The notes: generated by a model not told the origin, from the sequence alone. 64,000 nucleotides of DNA from Siphonodentalium dalli (GCA_032622095.1 CP136068.1:126237989-126301988), one strand, 5' to 3'. Positions 1-11,717 are shown, counted from the first letter of the stretch. Made by a program: numbers and translations.

Positions 1-258
1 TCTTGGTATCTGGGTAGGATCGAATCTGTAAATTCCAATACTCAGGCTACCATTAATTACATGGAGCGTGTTGGACACAAGTATTTCAAATGGCCAACGA
101 AAGAAGACTTGACGGACACTCAGAACCTCTACATACTATTATCTGATATTAGCATAGTCCCAAAAGATTCATCGTTGAGAATATGGAACTTTGATGATTC
201 TTCTGTTGTTGACAAAATAGATAAGCTATTCAATGCATATTGTGATAAATATATTTAG
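1..258 (+). CDS. 3' terminal coding exon of an unrecognised protein (WYLG...FKWP module)
   Basis: The frame is open from the first base of the window to a TAG at 256-258, so this is the C-terminal piece of a longer protein. The residues run S-W-Y-L-G-R-I, then an N-Y-M-E-R-V-G segment, then F-K-W-P followed by acidic and K-E-D residues. I know this arrangement (W-x-L/V-G-x-I/V, a short hydrophobic-M stretch, then F-x-W-P) from uncharacterised invertebrate proteins in which it forms a small chromo/Tudor-like C-terminal module, but I cannot name a family with confidence. No polyadenylation signal close to the stop is obvious. The 85 visible residues show no membrane segment. Splice acceptor and earlier exons, if any, lie before the window. 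It could instead be a domesticated transposon gene. Confidence 0.5.
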   Translation, partial: SWYLGRIESVNSNTQATINYMERVGHKYFKWPTKEDLTDTQNLYILLSDISIVPKDSSLRIWNFDDSSVVDKIDKLFNAYCDKYI

Positions 259-737
259 CTATCCTCCAGTGTAGCTGACCAGAGTTCCCATTATTTTGAT
301 AAGTTCTAATGTAATCAGAGCCTTCTTTATGAAAGTCCTTTAGTTCATTTTTCCCTAAAATTTAAGTCTTTGAGTTTTAGCTCCCACCACTGGAGAGTGC
401 TTGAATTTAAATGGAAGTTGGATTTTTCAATAACAACTGTATCGATCGATGATTCTGAAATTTCAAAGAAGTTATTCCAATGTTGTTCCAGTAATTTTCT
501 TCATAGAACATGCATGCTCATCACATTTATTTCTTCAAAGGTTATATTGAAAACCAGCTTATAAATGTTGTAAGAATGTTTGTATGCCATTGTTTGCAAA
601 AATAGCATAATGATCATTGCAAAAAAGTACTATGGAATAGTGACTGTAATTTGGTTAGAAAAAATAAGTAGGAACTCTGGCTTACACTGTCATCTAATTT
701 CAGTCTATATTGTTAGCTTATCTTCTAGAGACTAGAC
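259..737. other. Non-coding, probable 3' UTR and flank
   Basis: AT-rich sequence following the stop codon at 256-258. Nothing coding or structured is visible beyond what would be expected of a 3' UTR. Confidence 0.4.
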
Positions 738-856
738 GAGTGACATGATAGTCGCTCTTTTAATGCAATGAATGCAGGTATATGGTAGTTGCATTTTGAG
801 TGACGTGATAGTCGCTCTCTTTTCATGCAATTAATGAAGGTATGGTAATTGCATAA
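738..856 (+). repeat. Two-copy tandem duplication, period 60
   Basis: GAGTGACATGATAGTCGCTC at 738 recurs as GAGTGACGTGATAGTCGCTC at 798. Each is followed by ATGCAAT-AATG-AGGTATGGTA-TTGCAT, giving two adjacent units of about 60 bp with a few substitutions. Confidence 0.8.
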
Positions 857-1347
857 TTTAGTATTGTTATCTATTATTAATTTCATTACTGTTATTCAGG
901 TATTCTCTCAAAGACACCCTCCACTTATAAAAGTTACAATTTGTATGAAAGTAATGCATAGCCATAGACTAATTAAGTGTTCAAATTTATGAATTAATGT
1001 AGGTTGTAACTTGGCTCAGACTTGTAAAAAAATGACTTTACACAGTGTATGTCTATGACATTAGCATATTAAAGTGATTGGAAATAGTTGCATCGTTCTT
1101 GTGCACACATGTGCTCATAGTACTTATTTGGAGAAACTTTCACTGACAAACCAGGTGTTTATCTTCGAAAAAAATGTCCCAAATCAAGAACTGAACGGTT
1201 ACTATTTTGCATGTTTGAATGCTGTTATAAAAAATTCTCCAGCCAATGTGGTTTTATTTCTGGACAATACTTTTCAATTACTGTATAGTTGGGATATACT
1301 ATCTAAGCGCTCAGTTATTAATCACTGAAATAACTACATAATATGTC

Positions 1348-1545
1348 TTAAAGAGGCACTGTACACTGAATCCGGCCATTTAGGTCTTTTTGTACTCAAC
1401 AGAATATATCTAACACATGAATGAATGTGAGCCATGGATTAGTGGAAGAAACATTCATGAGCTCTATGAATGATGCAAACAACATGGTATTTATAATAAA
1501 AATGAGTTTATAAATAGCTGTATTTAGTGTACAATTCCCCTTTAA
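1348..1545. mobile_element. TTAA-bounded miniature foldback element, family 1 (short copy)
   Basis: The element opens TTAAAGAGGCACTGTACACT and closes TTTAGTGTAC...CCCCTTTAA, so the ends are inverted repeats bounded by TTAA. The inner text (ATATATCTAACACATGAATGAA, GAGCCATGGATTAGTG, ATTCATGAGCTCTATGAATG) is shared with the larger copy at 16155-16508. There is no coding capacity. TTAA at both ends is what piggyBac-type target duplication would leave; the assignment to that superfamily is inference. Confidence 0.7.
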
Positions 1546-2940
1546 ATTGTTATCGGATTGAATTTATAACATGTATTATTAAAATGTTTATTATCTTTAT
1601 TTCTTGAAGGATACATTACTCTGAAGCCATTGGGTAACTCATCCCATTTCTGGCTTGATCCCCATAGGAGTTTTCACACTATTATGAACTGAGTTTCATT
1701 CAAAAATAAATTTGAAACTGTTGCAATTGAGCTCCATTTGATATGAGTGTATGTTACATGCATGTATGGAAGCTTAAAGTAAGTTCAAATCAGTATGCAA
1801 ACTGGTATTAATACTAGATTCTTCAGATTACAAAGACAAAGAAGTTTGTAGCATAGATAACTTTTCTGACATTACTTATTGGCATATATCATGTCCCATT
1901 TTGAAATCTGTATTACAAAACCTTCAATTTGACACCTCACTTGCCATGATTTTTTCCATTCAAGAATTGGTGAAAATTACTGAGTCGGTCTTATTATTAT
2001 GCTAATTAGCTGCTTATTAATTCATTAATTTGCTAATTAGTATTCAATTACTGAATTTTTTTATCCAGGAATTAAGAAGATTGTCTCATCAGTCATCCGT
2101 TGAGTGAAAACTATTTTTTTTCAAATATTTTACCCGCATATATCAACTATCTGGATATTCAAGTTATGCTTCATCATACATTGAAAACCCAATTTGCATA
2201 ATAATGAGCTTAATTATATGCAAATGAGCCTAATTAATATGCATAAACTGATTAGATATTCACGTGTCCATGACTTACATTCAAGCATACATGATGGTCA
2301 TCAACTATGTTAAGTTTCGATACTCTACCTTAAAAAATACCCAAATAGCAACAAAAAAACTTTGTATTGCTAGTTAAAATTCATCAAAAAGTGATGCCAT
2401 ATGTAAGTGTTATCCACCATAAAACACATACAAAATCCCATTGCCAAATGGCCTGGTTTTCACCAAAATACGCATAAATTGTAAGACGTTTTTTGCCTTT
2501 CATCAAGTAATACTTGTCGTATTGTCGAACAGTTGGTACCAAAATGATCAGAAAAGCACACTTTTTTCAATGGAATATAACTCAATGAACACTTTGTATG
2601 TGACTGAACTCTCTCCCATTGAGGGAAAATATGATATTTTAGTTTTTCACATCTTGTACAAAATAGTATGGAGATCATTTTGAACTCCCATAAGAGTGTG
2701 TGTGTGGACACCTTTCTCGTGCTCTCCCCCACTCTAGCCTTCGGCTGTCGCAATGGCATACTGCCATCGAATATGGCCCCTCCAATACAAACTTCATTCC
2801 TACGCCCACGCATATGTGCATCCAATCAAGTGATGAAACATGCATATTTCGCTATTATCACATGAATGCATGGTGGTATACTATTAGCGTAATTTATCAA
2901 AACACAAAGGAGTCTCATATACTCATGGGTTATTCTCGTG
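1546..2940. other. Non-coding AT-rich stretch
   Basis: Contains several TAATTAG/CTAATTA and TGCATAA-type short palindromes around 1995-2260, but no convincing exon or element. Open frames of 65-121 codons around 2.45-3.03 kb run on both strands over the same bases and show no family signature. Confidence 0.4.
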
Positions 2941-2950
2941 CAGCCCTGAA

Positions 2951-3243
2951 GGTGTTGTTTATGTTCCGACGTGCAGACAGTGTCCCGGTCGTATCTACAT
3001 CGGAGAGACGGGCCAAACCATCAGAGGCCGCATGAATGGACACCGGCATGACATAACATCAGAAAATATATTCGTGCCCGTGTGAGAACATTTTAACTCT
3101 TCTCACCATTCAGAGGAAGACCTCGAGGTCAGAGTTCTCAGAGGAGGATTGAAACGACTGAGAGCAAGGAAAACAGTTGAGTTGAATTAATAACCTACAT
3201 GGACACCATCCGGAAAGGGTTAAACAGGGACTATGGTTTTCTC
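2951..3243 (+). pseudogene. Penelope-like element GIY-YIG endonuclease domain, broken
   Basis: From 2951 the frame reads G-V-V-Y-V-P-T-C-R-Q-C followed by R-I-Y-I-G-E-T-G-Q-T-I-R-G-R-M-N-G-H. This is the CxxC lead-in, the YIGET core, the catalytic-type R-x-x-x-H segment and the downstream E-H-F-N...H-S-E-E-D-L block of the GIY-YIG domain found at the C-terminus of Penelope-like retroelements. A TGA interrupts the frame at about 3083, a TAA follows V-E-L-N near 3186, and a frame change is then needed to read G-L-N-R-D-Y-G-F. No reverse transcriptase is recognisable upstream, so only the 3' end was inserted or survives. The domain would nick target DNA during retrotransposition. Identification is strong; it is not functional as it stands. 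Confidence 0.82.
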
Positions 3244-3390
3244 TCACATTACGCTGTACTGCATAATTTCCGGGGAACTCGGCACTCGGGAGCAGCCGCG
3301 ACGTAGTTGCTTTCCGTCACTCTTGTTACGAACGTCATCGTGATGGACACTTTCAACGTCAACGACTTTTCACTGTTTGTTCACTTCATA

Positions 3391-3425
3391 CTTGATAAAG
3401 GCTACTAGATAGCCGAAAGCTCGTG
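3391..3425 (+). ncRNA. Hammerhead-ribozyme-like motif at the Penelope remnant 3' end
   Basis: CTTGATAAA is followed by a 5-bp stem GGCTA/TAGCC (3400-3404 with 3410-3414) and then GAAA at 3415-3418. A hammerhead core is CUGANGA, stem II, GAAA. The match has substitutions and one extra A before the stem, so a decayed ribozyme or only a related terminal sequence are both possible. Penelope-like elements are known to carry hammerhead motifs in their repeats. Confidence 0.45.
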
Positions 3426-3429
3426 TTTT

Positions 3430-4810
3430 TTAAAACTCAAATGAGTCTTAAATGGTGTTACTTTATTTTATTCCCATTTCTCCTATACTATCTTCAATAA
3501 ATTCTAAACTAGACCAAGGTTGCCTACATATTCTGCGCAGAGACTGTGTACATAACTGGACAAAATATATAGTTATATTCACAAACACCACATATACCCG
3601 AACGGTACTACGTGTTCAGCAACAGCATCACCTCGTTTATCCCTTCTACGTAATGTTTGCTGCGCGCAATCCAAAAATAGGAACATTGAGTGAATTATCA
3701 ACGCTGAAATAACAGGTTTAAGCGCTGATCACATGATATTTAGCACAAGTACGTGGTGGTATTGGCAAGAGATCTTAAAACGAGATACTGAAAACGAACA
3801 TTGTGCATTGTGCGGCAGCATAATCCAGTTGCAAAGTACCGACTGAAGTAATTTGAACAAAATTATCTACTAAGAAAGCACGAAAGGTAGCAGCACTAAA
3901 ATTAGTCTTACATAATTTGCACGATGTGCCGTCTCCCTTGACATGGTCCGACGGGGTGCTAATCTATTGAAGAGATGAGTGTTTCTTTGTGGTATAACAA
4001 GCATTGCGACATACATATATGGTTTATTATCACGGGGAGTGTTCAAAATTCCGGAAATGTAACTGGTATTTATAAGGCAAGGGTATGTACTTCAGTTCCT
4101 GTGTTATATTCACGATTAATCGCCTTGCCGAATGAAACTACCACGCACTGTGTGGCGGAACGTTACTTCGTTTGCTGAATGCCCGAAATTATTATATTTG
4201 ACCCGACAGTTGGATGCAGTCTAACCAGAAAACCCGAGTTTTTAAAGAAGTAAATCACTGCGGTTGATTTGCGTTACAGAGACCTATAAATCCGTTAGAT
4301 TGATCTATTTTTATGGTACGTGTACGTTTAAGGCAATTTAACAAGAGACGTGTTTATTACCAACACGTATTGTCACTCCAAGGTGGCTATTTTTTTGCGT
4401 ACCACAACAATACTATCAAATCTTTTGCACTCTGCGACCTTTTGATCCCTGTGACCTCTACAGCAAAATGATGTCGACTTTATGCCCAATCGTGATGCAA
4501 TTAGACATTAATTTCCATAATTTCGATATATGACGTGGCACCATACTCCGACCATACGTCATGTTGGTGAGTTTTTTTGTTACCCCTATACCCCTAAACA
4601 GAATCCACTGAAAGCGCACATGGGTACGGCCAGAAACGATGTAAGTTTTCATATTTACGCACATATCTCGTGGATGATTTTTGATATGTGGTGTGAAAGA
4701 GGTCCCAGCACACCTTGAATGTAATTTCAATTCTGTACCAATTTTGTCTAGGTTAGGCCATATTTCTCGTATTTTGATTTGACAATAACCCTTTTTGTTT
4801 TATTAAATCC
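3430..4810. other. Non-coding stretch
   Basis: No exon, RNA gene or repeat that I can support. Short open frames here do not resemble known families. Confidence 0.35.
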
Positions 4811-4812
4811 CG

Positions 4813-5010
4813 ACCGCTGAGTAGCTCCCTCAGGGTAAGTTCAGATAACAAGTTCAACAAGGTGTGTTTAACTTATTATCTGAACATATCCATCCAACGA
4901 AAACGAATCATTCTGCTCTTGTATTATATTTTTTGCATGTCTGTCTCTGTTTATATTTCCTGAACACATCTTCAGATGAACAATAGACAATTACATTATA
5001 TACTTTTATG
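4813..5010. repeat. Dispersed hairpin repeat, copy 1
   Basis: GTTCAGATAACAAGTT at about 4840 is mirrored by AACTTATTATCTGAAC, forming a stem of about 15 bp around a short loop. The same hairpin and its flanks (AGTAG-TCCCT, later GAATCATTCTGCTCTTGTATTA and TGTCTGTCT) recur at 5095-5180 and 18438-18660. Confidence 0.65.
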
Positions 5011-5094
5011 ACTGATGGTAAAATCAATTTACATGTATTGCAGAATTGTGTAATAACTTCATTTTAACCCTTTCTATAACTATACATTTGTTGA

Positions 5095-5180
5095 CAAGTA
5101 GTTCCCTTAGGAAATGTTCAGATAACAAGTTCAACAAAGTTATTATCTGATCATTTCTCAACCAATCGATATTAACCATG
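5095..5180. repeat. Dispersed hairpin repeat, copy 2 (short)
   Basis: AGTAGTTCCCTTAGGAAATGTTCAGATAACAAGTTCAACA...TTATTATCTGATCAT: the same hairpin as copy 1 with a shorter loop. It lies directly upstream of the AAGATGGCGG leader of the ORF1 remnant, so it may belong to that element's 5' region. Confidence 0.6.
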
Positions 5181-5393
5181 GTCGTAACCAAGATGGCGGT
5201 CTAGATATATATTTTTAATTGCGGTGAGAGAAAATCACTATTTTGTTGGCAAAGATAACTATCATATAATTTGTTATAAGGGGAGCAATATCCATTGAAA
5301 AGTACGCCACCAGAAGATCACTTTCCGTTGATTCAGTTGGTACAAGATACGTAGCCCATTGTCGATGCACGAAAGTAAATACAAACAAAGAGT

Positions 5394-6065
5394 ATGCCAG
5401 ATAAACGAAATACAGTAATGAGTTCAACCTCAGATGCAGACGACAGTATGAACAAGGATACCGCTAAACCTTCTAACAGAACAAAGACACAAGCTGGGCC
5501 ACCCAAGAAACAGAAAACACAATCCACAATAAACTTCGCAGATGACAAACAAAAAACCGCACAAGCCACCTCACAGAACTGCTCGTTCGAAACTATCTTG
5601 GCAGAAATAATTTCAAACTTGGAAAAATGGTAACCAAAGATGATCTGCAGAAACGCTTGGAACCGTTGGTTAAAAAGGCTGATTTAGACTCCATAGTAAG
5701 AAATCTGAAGATTGAATATGAGCAGAAGATTACAGATGTTAAGGAGGCATTCAGAAGTGATGTGTGTGACATGGAGAAGAGAATGGACCAGTTAGACAAC
5801 AAATGTGATGCCATGAAAGAAGCAGCTAAACAGAGGGATGAGGTAATACAATATCTAGAAGGTAAATGCTTAGATTTACAACAAGGACACAATTAGACTA
5901 GAGCAGCACACAAGGAATGACAGCATCAGAGTATATGGAATCGATATAGATAGCAAGACTGAGACAGCTGATGAAAGTGAATATTAAATTATTGAAGCAC
6001 TGAACAGCAAGCTGGAAGTGAAACTTAATAATGGTGACATATCCATTGCACACAGTCATTGATTT
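5394..6065 (+). pseudogene. LINE ORF1-like (coiled coil plus RNA-binding) remnant
   Basis: The first frame (5394-5633) is rich in S, T, K and Q, with a P-P-K-K-Q-K basic patch typical of an ORF1 N-terminus. Following a frame change, 5627-5896 reads an L-x-K-R-L-E-P-L-V-K-K start and a long heptad-like stretch (V-R-N-L-K-I-E-Y-E-Q-K, M-E-K-R-M-D-Q-L-D-N-K), a clear coiled coil. A further shift gives R-L-E-Q-H-T-R-N-D-S-I-R-V-Y-G-I and later G-D-I-S-I-A-H-S-H. That matches the start and the D-I-x-x-A-H-R block of the RRM region of L1/CR1-type ORF1 proteins, which coat LINE RNA as trimers. The sequence stops matching near 6065, before the domain is finished. It may belong with the ORF2 downstream, or be a separate truncated element. 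Confidence 0.65.
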
Positions 6066-7029
6066 ATGAAACAATAGAATTTAGTTTTCCATCATTTTCA
6101 TTGAATAATGCCTCAAGTGTGCACATGATGAGTAAAGCAGAACATATTTTTCAATGAAAGTCACTGATTTATACCCCAAGGAAAACAATTAGTTAGTACA
6201 CATGTACATGTCATGTCTTGATAATGTTATATTCTTCATTTATCCAAAATCCAAAATGAATTATTGCTGTTAACAGCTTGTTTACACGGGATAACATCAA
6301 CAGAAACGCCTTGAAGCAACCCCCCCCAAATGTTCATGAATGTAATCACGAATTACCCCTCACGCAATATATAACCGGTAAATTACGCAAACAGGAAAGT
6401 TTACATGTACATGGGTTGCTATTGACATAAATAATCATAATTTTCCAAAGGAGAGGTTTCGCGAAGTTATTACTGCGAGGGCGTACGCATTGTGTTCTCT
6501 CAATGACGGGTCAATGTATTATAGGCTGCATTTCTTGAAGCAAGCTGTTATGCTAAGCAAGCATGCCTTCGTGTACATGTTCCAAAATTGCTCTTAAAAT
6601 TAAACTAATTTATCCAAAATAATCTCCCAGCACTGGATATATGAGATAGGAACTGGTACTATTTTAGACCCCCCCCCCATACGGAATACATATAACTTAT
6701 ATTATTTGATTATGATGACATATATTAACATTTGAGTCTTTGTCTGATCATATTACATGTATATTCTCTCACCGTGTTTTAATATCATATATATTATGTG
6801 CTATACCATGTTTATTACGCTTATACCAGTTGTTTCAAGACTTGAGCAATTGCAAAATTACGCACATGTTCAATATGAATTCAAACTGTCAGTATTTTAC
6901 TCAATTCAATGTGAAATCGATGAGATACGTGGCAAGGGAAGTAACTCTATTTTCAAAACCAGAATATATGACGGTGGATAGGATTACACTAGGCGACATT
7001 CAGGGAATAATTCTTTTATTCTTTTAACT
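6066..7029. other. Spacer between ORF1-like and ORF2 remnants
   Basis: AT-rich, with poly-C runs near 6321 and 6671. No coding similarity was seen. It is long for an inter-ORF spacer, so either an insertion separated the two ORFs or they come from different elements. Confidence 0.35.
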
Positions 7030-10000
7030 TTGCTTCACGATACAGCGGACCACAATTCAGAAGGTGATTCAGAAGATAAGACCGACATCATGTCGCCATA
7101 CAGCGCAATAAGTCATTCTTGTGATTATTATGTCCCAACCCAGTTGAAGGATAAACTGGCAGCATCCAAAACTAAGTTGTCTATGCTTGGTCTTAACTGT
7201 CGTATCCTTAGTGCTAACTGGGACTCATTTTTAGATCTTTTAACTGATTATCATAGCCCTGAACATTCGATTGATTTACTAGCACTGACCGAAATATTTA
7301 GAATTAACGAAGATTATTCATTATCGGGTTATCACAACCTCATAACTAATTTGCGACCTGAGACTGACGATGGGCGAGGCGGCGTTGGTATCTTTATAAA
7401 GGATATTTTCTCTTTTTAAAATTCGACATGATCTGTCTGTATTTATACCACATGTCATTGAGACCCTATTTGTGGAATTGGATGCTGGACGAAAATCAAA
7501 ACCGTTCATTGTCGGCTCTATTTATAGACCCAACACTGCACCGCGTGCAGACTTAGATGTCTTCGTCAGAAATTACAAAAATTGTAAAACATCTAAATGA
7601 CACCGACACCAATGCATACTTATTGGGCGATTTCAATATTGATTTATTGAATTTTCAGTCTCACACCAAAACGAGCAATTTTGTCGATATAATGTTTGAA
7701 AATGGATTATTACCACAAATAACGCGACCGACACGAGTAACCGATCATTCAGCAACGCTGATTGATCATATATACACCAATAAACCTGTAACTAACGCTA
7801 CTACGGGGGTTGTTCTTTCTGCAGTGTCCGATCATTTTGCAACATTTTATTCAGAATATAGTATCACGAACAATACGTCTGAGAATCAAACAGAAGAATA
7901 ATGAGCCAACAAAATATTGAAAAATTCAAAAGTATTTTACAGCAGCAAGACTTTAAATCCGTATATAATTGCACTTCACCGAATCAAGCCTATGACAATT
8001 TCTTATCTATCTATGTATGGGCTTTTAATGAAGCTTTCCCGGTGGTAGATTACAAGCCTCCAAACAAATATATCAGAAGAGAACCATGGATGACAAAGGG
8101 CCTAATCAATTCTTCGGTTACAGAAAATAAACTATACGTTAAAAAACTTAAGGATCCATCGGAATTAAGTAAACACAGGAAAATACAAACTGCACTGTCA
8201 AATTTATAACCGACTCAAAAGAAAAAGCAAACAGTCTTATTACGAGAAAACCCTGAATGAAAATCAATTCAACATGAGACAAACGTGGGCTATTTTGAAA
8301 AACGCGCTCAAGCTGTCAGGCACTATTCCTCAATTACCAAAAACACATTGTGCACGGGGATAACATTATTTCACAACCAACAGAAATTGCTACGACATTC
8401 AATGATTACTTTTCTCAGATACGACAAAAAACGAGCGATGCAGTCCAAATTAATTATAATAAAGCCTTTACCGACTACTTGAGTAGTACCAATCCAAAAA
8501 CATTTTATATATTTCCGACTGACAGCAATGAAGTGCTCAACGTCTCCAATAGTATTCTCAGCAAAATCAGTACCGATGTCGATAGTATGTCATCAAAATT
8601 AATGCAGAAGACAATCAATGAAACCACAGGTGTGTTAACTTATATATTCAACTTGTCTTTCAAACACGGAAATTTCCCAGAAAAAATGAAAATCGCAAAA
8701 GTTGTTCCACTTCATAAAAGTAATTCCCGTGATGAAATAAAAAATTACAGACCTGAGTATTCTCATTTCTCTCTAAACATCACATCTTACACGAAAATCA
8801 ATTTGGGTTTAGAAAGAATCACTCAACAGCACACCCATTGGTGCATCTCCTTAACCATATAGCCGAAAATAATGATAAGCCAATTACGGACTCAACACTA
8901 GCAATTTTTCTAGATCTCTCTAAGGCATTTGATACCATAAACATACTATATTATTGAAAAAATGAGAACACTACGGAATAAGAGGAAAAATCACATCAGT
9001 GGTTTAGGAGATACCTAACTGAGAGAAAACAGTATGTAGACTTTCTAGGGAAAATATCTTATTTGAACAACATTACTTGTGGTGTCCCACAAGGCTTTAT
9101 CTCGGGCCGACACTTTTTCTAATTTACGTAAACTATATGCCTAATTGTACATCGCTACGATTGCTATCTTTTGCTGATGACACCACTCTTTATGCATCCG
9201 ACCACAACGGTGATATAATGCGATGACTGGCAAATGCTGAACTGTCCAACTGCTTTAACTGGTGCTGTTGTAATAAACTATCAATAAACTCTTCCAAAAG
9301 TTAATTTATGCTGATTCACCCAAAAAACAATGGTAATAAATGGAGAAACTTTAGACTCAAGTTTAATAGCGATGATTTAATCAGAGTTGGTAACAACATG
9401 CTGGATACATCGATAAAATTTCTAGGTATCACAATTGATGAAAATCTAACTTATAAATACCATATTTCCTCACTTCGTAACAAGCTCAATCGCTCTATCT
9501 ATCTACTGAACAAAGTTAAACGCTTTTTGCCTAAGAAATCGAGAAAAATACTTTATTATTCACTGGTGCACAGTCATTTAACATATGGTATACATATATG
9601 GGGAAATGCCAGTCAAATTGGCACAATCACTACTCTACAGAAAAAAGCAATCCGAATTATGTGTATTGCTAAATACAGATGCCATACCGAACCCCTTTTC
9701 AAACGAGAACGGATATTAAAATTTTAAGATTTGCACTTCGTAAATGTTTCTTTATTTATGCATGACTGGACACGAAACGTTCTGCCTAAATCTTTCGCAA
9801 ATTCTTATGAGAATGCCAACAATGTTAAGTCCAGAAGAACTAATACCATAAGGTTGAAAACGCCAAGAACTTGTTTCTGCAGCTCTCCCAAAACACTATT
9901 TTCCGGACATTTGGAACCCCTTAGATCAATAAATGAAAGATTGTAAATATAGACATAACTTTAAAAAGAGTCTAACGAATCACATATTATCAACGTACTC

Positions 10001-10050
10001 CTTTACATATAAATGCACCGGTAGAGCGTGTTATATGTGTCAACATTAAC
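7030..10050 (+). mobile_element. Non-LTR retrotransposon (LINE) ORF2, near full length, decayed
   Basis: Blocks appear in the standard order but in shifting frames. An apurinic endonuclease starts near 7170 (L-S-M-L-G-L-N-C-R, then L-L-A-L-T-E-I-F, G-R-G-G-V-G-I-F, Y-L-L-G-D-F-N-I-D at about 7617, S-D-H-F-A-T). Reverse transcriptase follows, with K-V-V-P-L-H-K and K-N-Y-R-P near 8700-8755, F-L-D-L-S-K-A-F-D-T near 8908, G-V-P-Q-G near 9080 and the catalytic F-A-D-D-T near 9170. A C-terminal domain runs 9308-9946 (F-L-G-I-T-I-D-E-N-L, then Y-G-I-H-I-W-G) and ends near C-Y-M-C at 10030. Frameshifts near 7416 and 7556, TGA/TAA stops and base losses make it inactive. The layout fits the CR1/L2/Jockey group; I cannot fix the clade. 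Confidence 0.9.
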
Positions 10051-10276
10051 AAATTAGCTTCACGTCTTAGCATTATATAAAGCCAACTTTGGTTGACCGT
10101 ATAGATATCCTCCCTGAATCCACCACTCTTCTCGGTTACCTTGTTTTAATCCTCTGAAATGGAACAAGGCAACCACATCACGTATACACTTAGTCTAGTG
10201 TGCCATAAATAAAGTTTGTGTTTCTTTAATTTCCGCTTCGTGTTCAAGTCTGGATCAGCATGTATATAGCATATAC

Positions 10277-10602
10277 TTAAAGATGTATTCAGGGTTATTG
10301 ATATCGTGTAAACACTATTGCTTGATAAGCAGCATAATGCATAACACACGTTTGCGTTGGGGAAAATAATCAGTCAAGTCTAGAATTAATGTAATTCAGT
10401 TGAATACTTGAGGGACAATTAAATTGACAGATCAAATTTTGTTTGTTCTATTTTGTTGTTGCTAATTTTATAACCTATGAAATCGACTCTGCTTATAGTA
10501 TAACTGTTCAGTGTCACAAATCTAGTGGCCATCCCAGAAATAGATTATATAAAATATATTGGTGCCGTATCTAGAGGTATCGAACCCTGAATACATCTTT
10601 GA
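10277..10602. mobile_element. Miniature inverted-repeat element, 18-bp perfect TIRs
   Basis: AAAGATGTATTCAGGGTT at 10279-10296 is exactly reverse-complemented as AACCCTGAATACATCTTT at 10583-10600. The left end is preceded by TTAA (TTAAAGATG...). The right end reads CTTTGA where CTTTAA would be expected. The interior has no coding capacity. The terminal motif resembles that of the large foldback at 55186-57031 (TTAAAGATGCAT). Confidence 0.75.
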
Positions 10603-10775
10603 ATTCATCCGAAATTCTTATGTATATATATCATTCAGGGGCAGCAGGAAGACGACCAACCATGGTCATGCTGCTCCTGTACAATACTTATCATATACTT
10701 ATTCATAATTTTGTTGCTATATCTTTTGTTATTGTACAAATAAAAAATCAATCAATCAACAAACAAAAAACATTC
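10603..10775 (+). mobile_element. Probable LINE 3' end with ATCA-repeat tail
   Basis: The sequence ends in ACAAATAAAAAATCAATCAATCAACAAACAAAAAA, with AATAAA followed by a simple ATCA/ACAA tail. Such tails are typical of CR1/RTE-type 3' ends. No reverse transcriptase precedes it directly, so it is a short 5'-truncated copy or the distal 3' UTR of the LINE at 7.0-10.05 kb split by the inverted-repeat element at 10277-10602. Confidence 0.45.
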
Positions 10776-10869
10776 TGCTCTTGTGTTATCGGGATTTCTG
10801 TCTGTCGTCTGATTCTATACAAATTCGTATAGAAAGCGTTAATACTGAAATAACAACGATTGTAAGTTA

Positions 10870-10965
10870 ATGTTACGCCGGATTCAGGGTGATTTGGAGA
10901 CGTATAAGGTACGTCGGATTCAGCCTGTATGTACATGTATGGTACGCCAGATTCCAACTGCATAA
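10870..10965. repeat. Short degenerate tandem repeat, about 35-bp unit
   Basis: GTTACGCCGGATTCAGGGTG, GGTACGTCGGATTCAGCCTG and GGTACGCCAGATTCCAACTG occur in succession at about 10872, 10909 and 10941. Confidence 0.6.
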
Positions 10966-11611
10966 CTGGGTCCCGTACAGCGATATTCAACAATTCAGTC
11001 CTATTACTTCATATTCATCACAATTTTGCGCTTTCCAAATCGAGTAAAAACATATGTATATAAATTAATAAGCTCACTATAAAGATCACTAGGGTAACGT
11101 GATTCGATACGGCCTATATTATATCGACCACAGTTGGATAGCGATCACGCCTAATGAAAGGCTAACGCGCTCCGTTTATTAGACACAATAGTGGGAAGAA
11201 AAAAATCCCTGTTATTTGTTTAAATGAACAGCATTCAATGCTGTTTTATCAAAATATAATTCAGATATCGGTATTCCTTTTGTTCGATTCTTAAACTGGA
11301 TCCTGATTCCATGTATGTTTAATCGCGTTTTAGTTATTGTCAATTCGCTGTACTTGTATTATGTCAGAATTATAGTTATTTTAAAACAATATTGTATTTT
11401 AACTAAACAGAACAAACGCACACACAATTCTTAGACGTGAAATATAAATACAATATTTAAGATTTAATCCGATCGCGTTGCATCATGTCCATGTTGAGTT
11501 ATTGAGGTTTCGTTTCTATGCAAATTGTGTGACATCATATGATTGTTGACACCGTTTAGCTTTATATGTTTAGAACAATAACAATGTGATATTTCGAACA
11601 CATCTACTCAC

Positions 11612-11717
11612 CTGAATTTTGCAACGTCAATGTAATACACCCGACTCCTTCACTGTTCATATCACTCTTGAAGCAGATTTCAGTCGACTCACAGACGGCT
11701 CCGTTCATGCTAGGACT
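11612..11717 (-). CDS. Internal exon of the PAN-domain lectin-like locus A (cysteine linker)
   Basis: On the minus strand a TTACTGCAG acceptor precedes AGTCCTAGCATG and a GTGAGT donor follows TTGCAAAATTCAG. The 106-bp exon is open in phase 0 and ends in phase 1 (35 codons plus one base). It reads S-P-S-M-N-G-A-V-C-E-S-T-E-I-C-F, then G-V-G-C-I-T, with three cysteines as expected of an extracellular segment. The phase-0 start can accept the upstream PAN exon at about 15.0-15.3 kb if that exon ends in phase 0. The same 0-to-1 phase pattern is seen in the linker exon of locus B at 57332-57458. The link to the PAN exon is inference from strand, spacing and phase. No following exon is visible at lower coordinates. 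Confidence 0.55.

Noticed and set aside
2460-2825. 121-codon minus-strand frame
   Set aside because: No recognisable domain, overlapping plus-strand frames of similar length, and no splice or start support.
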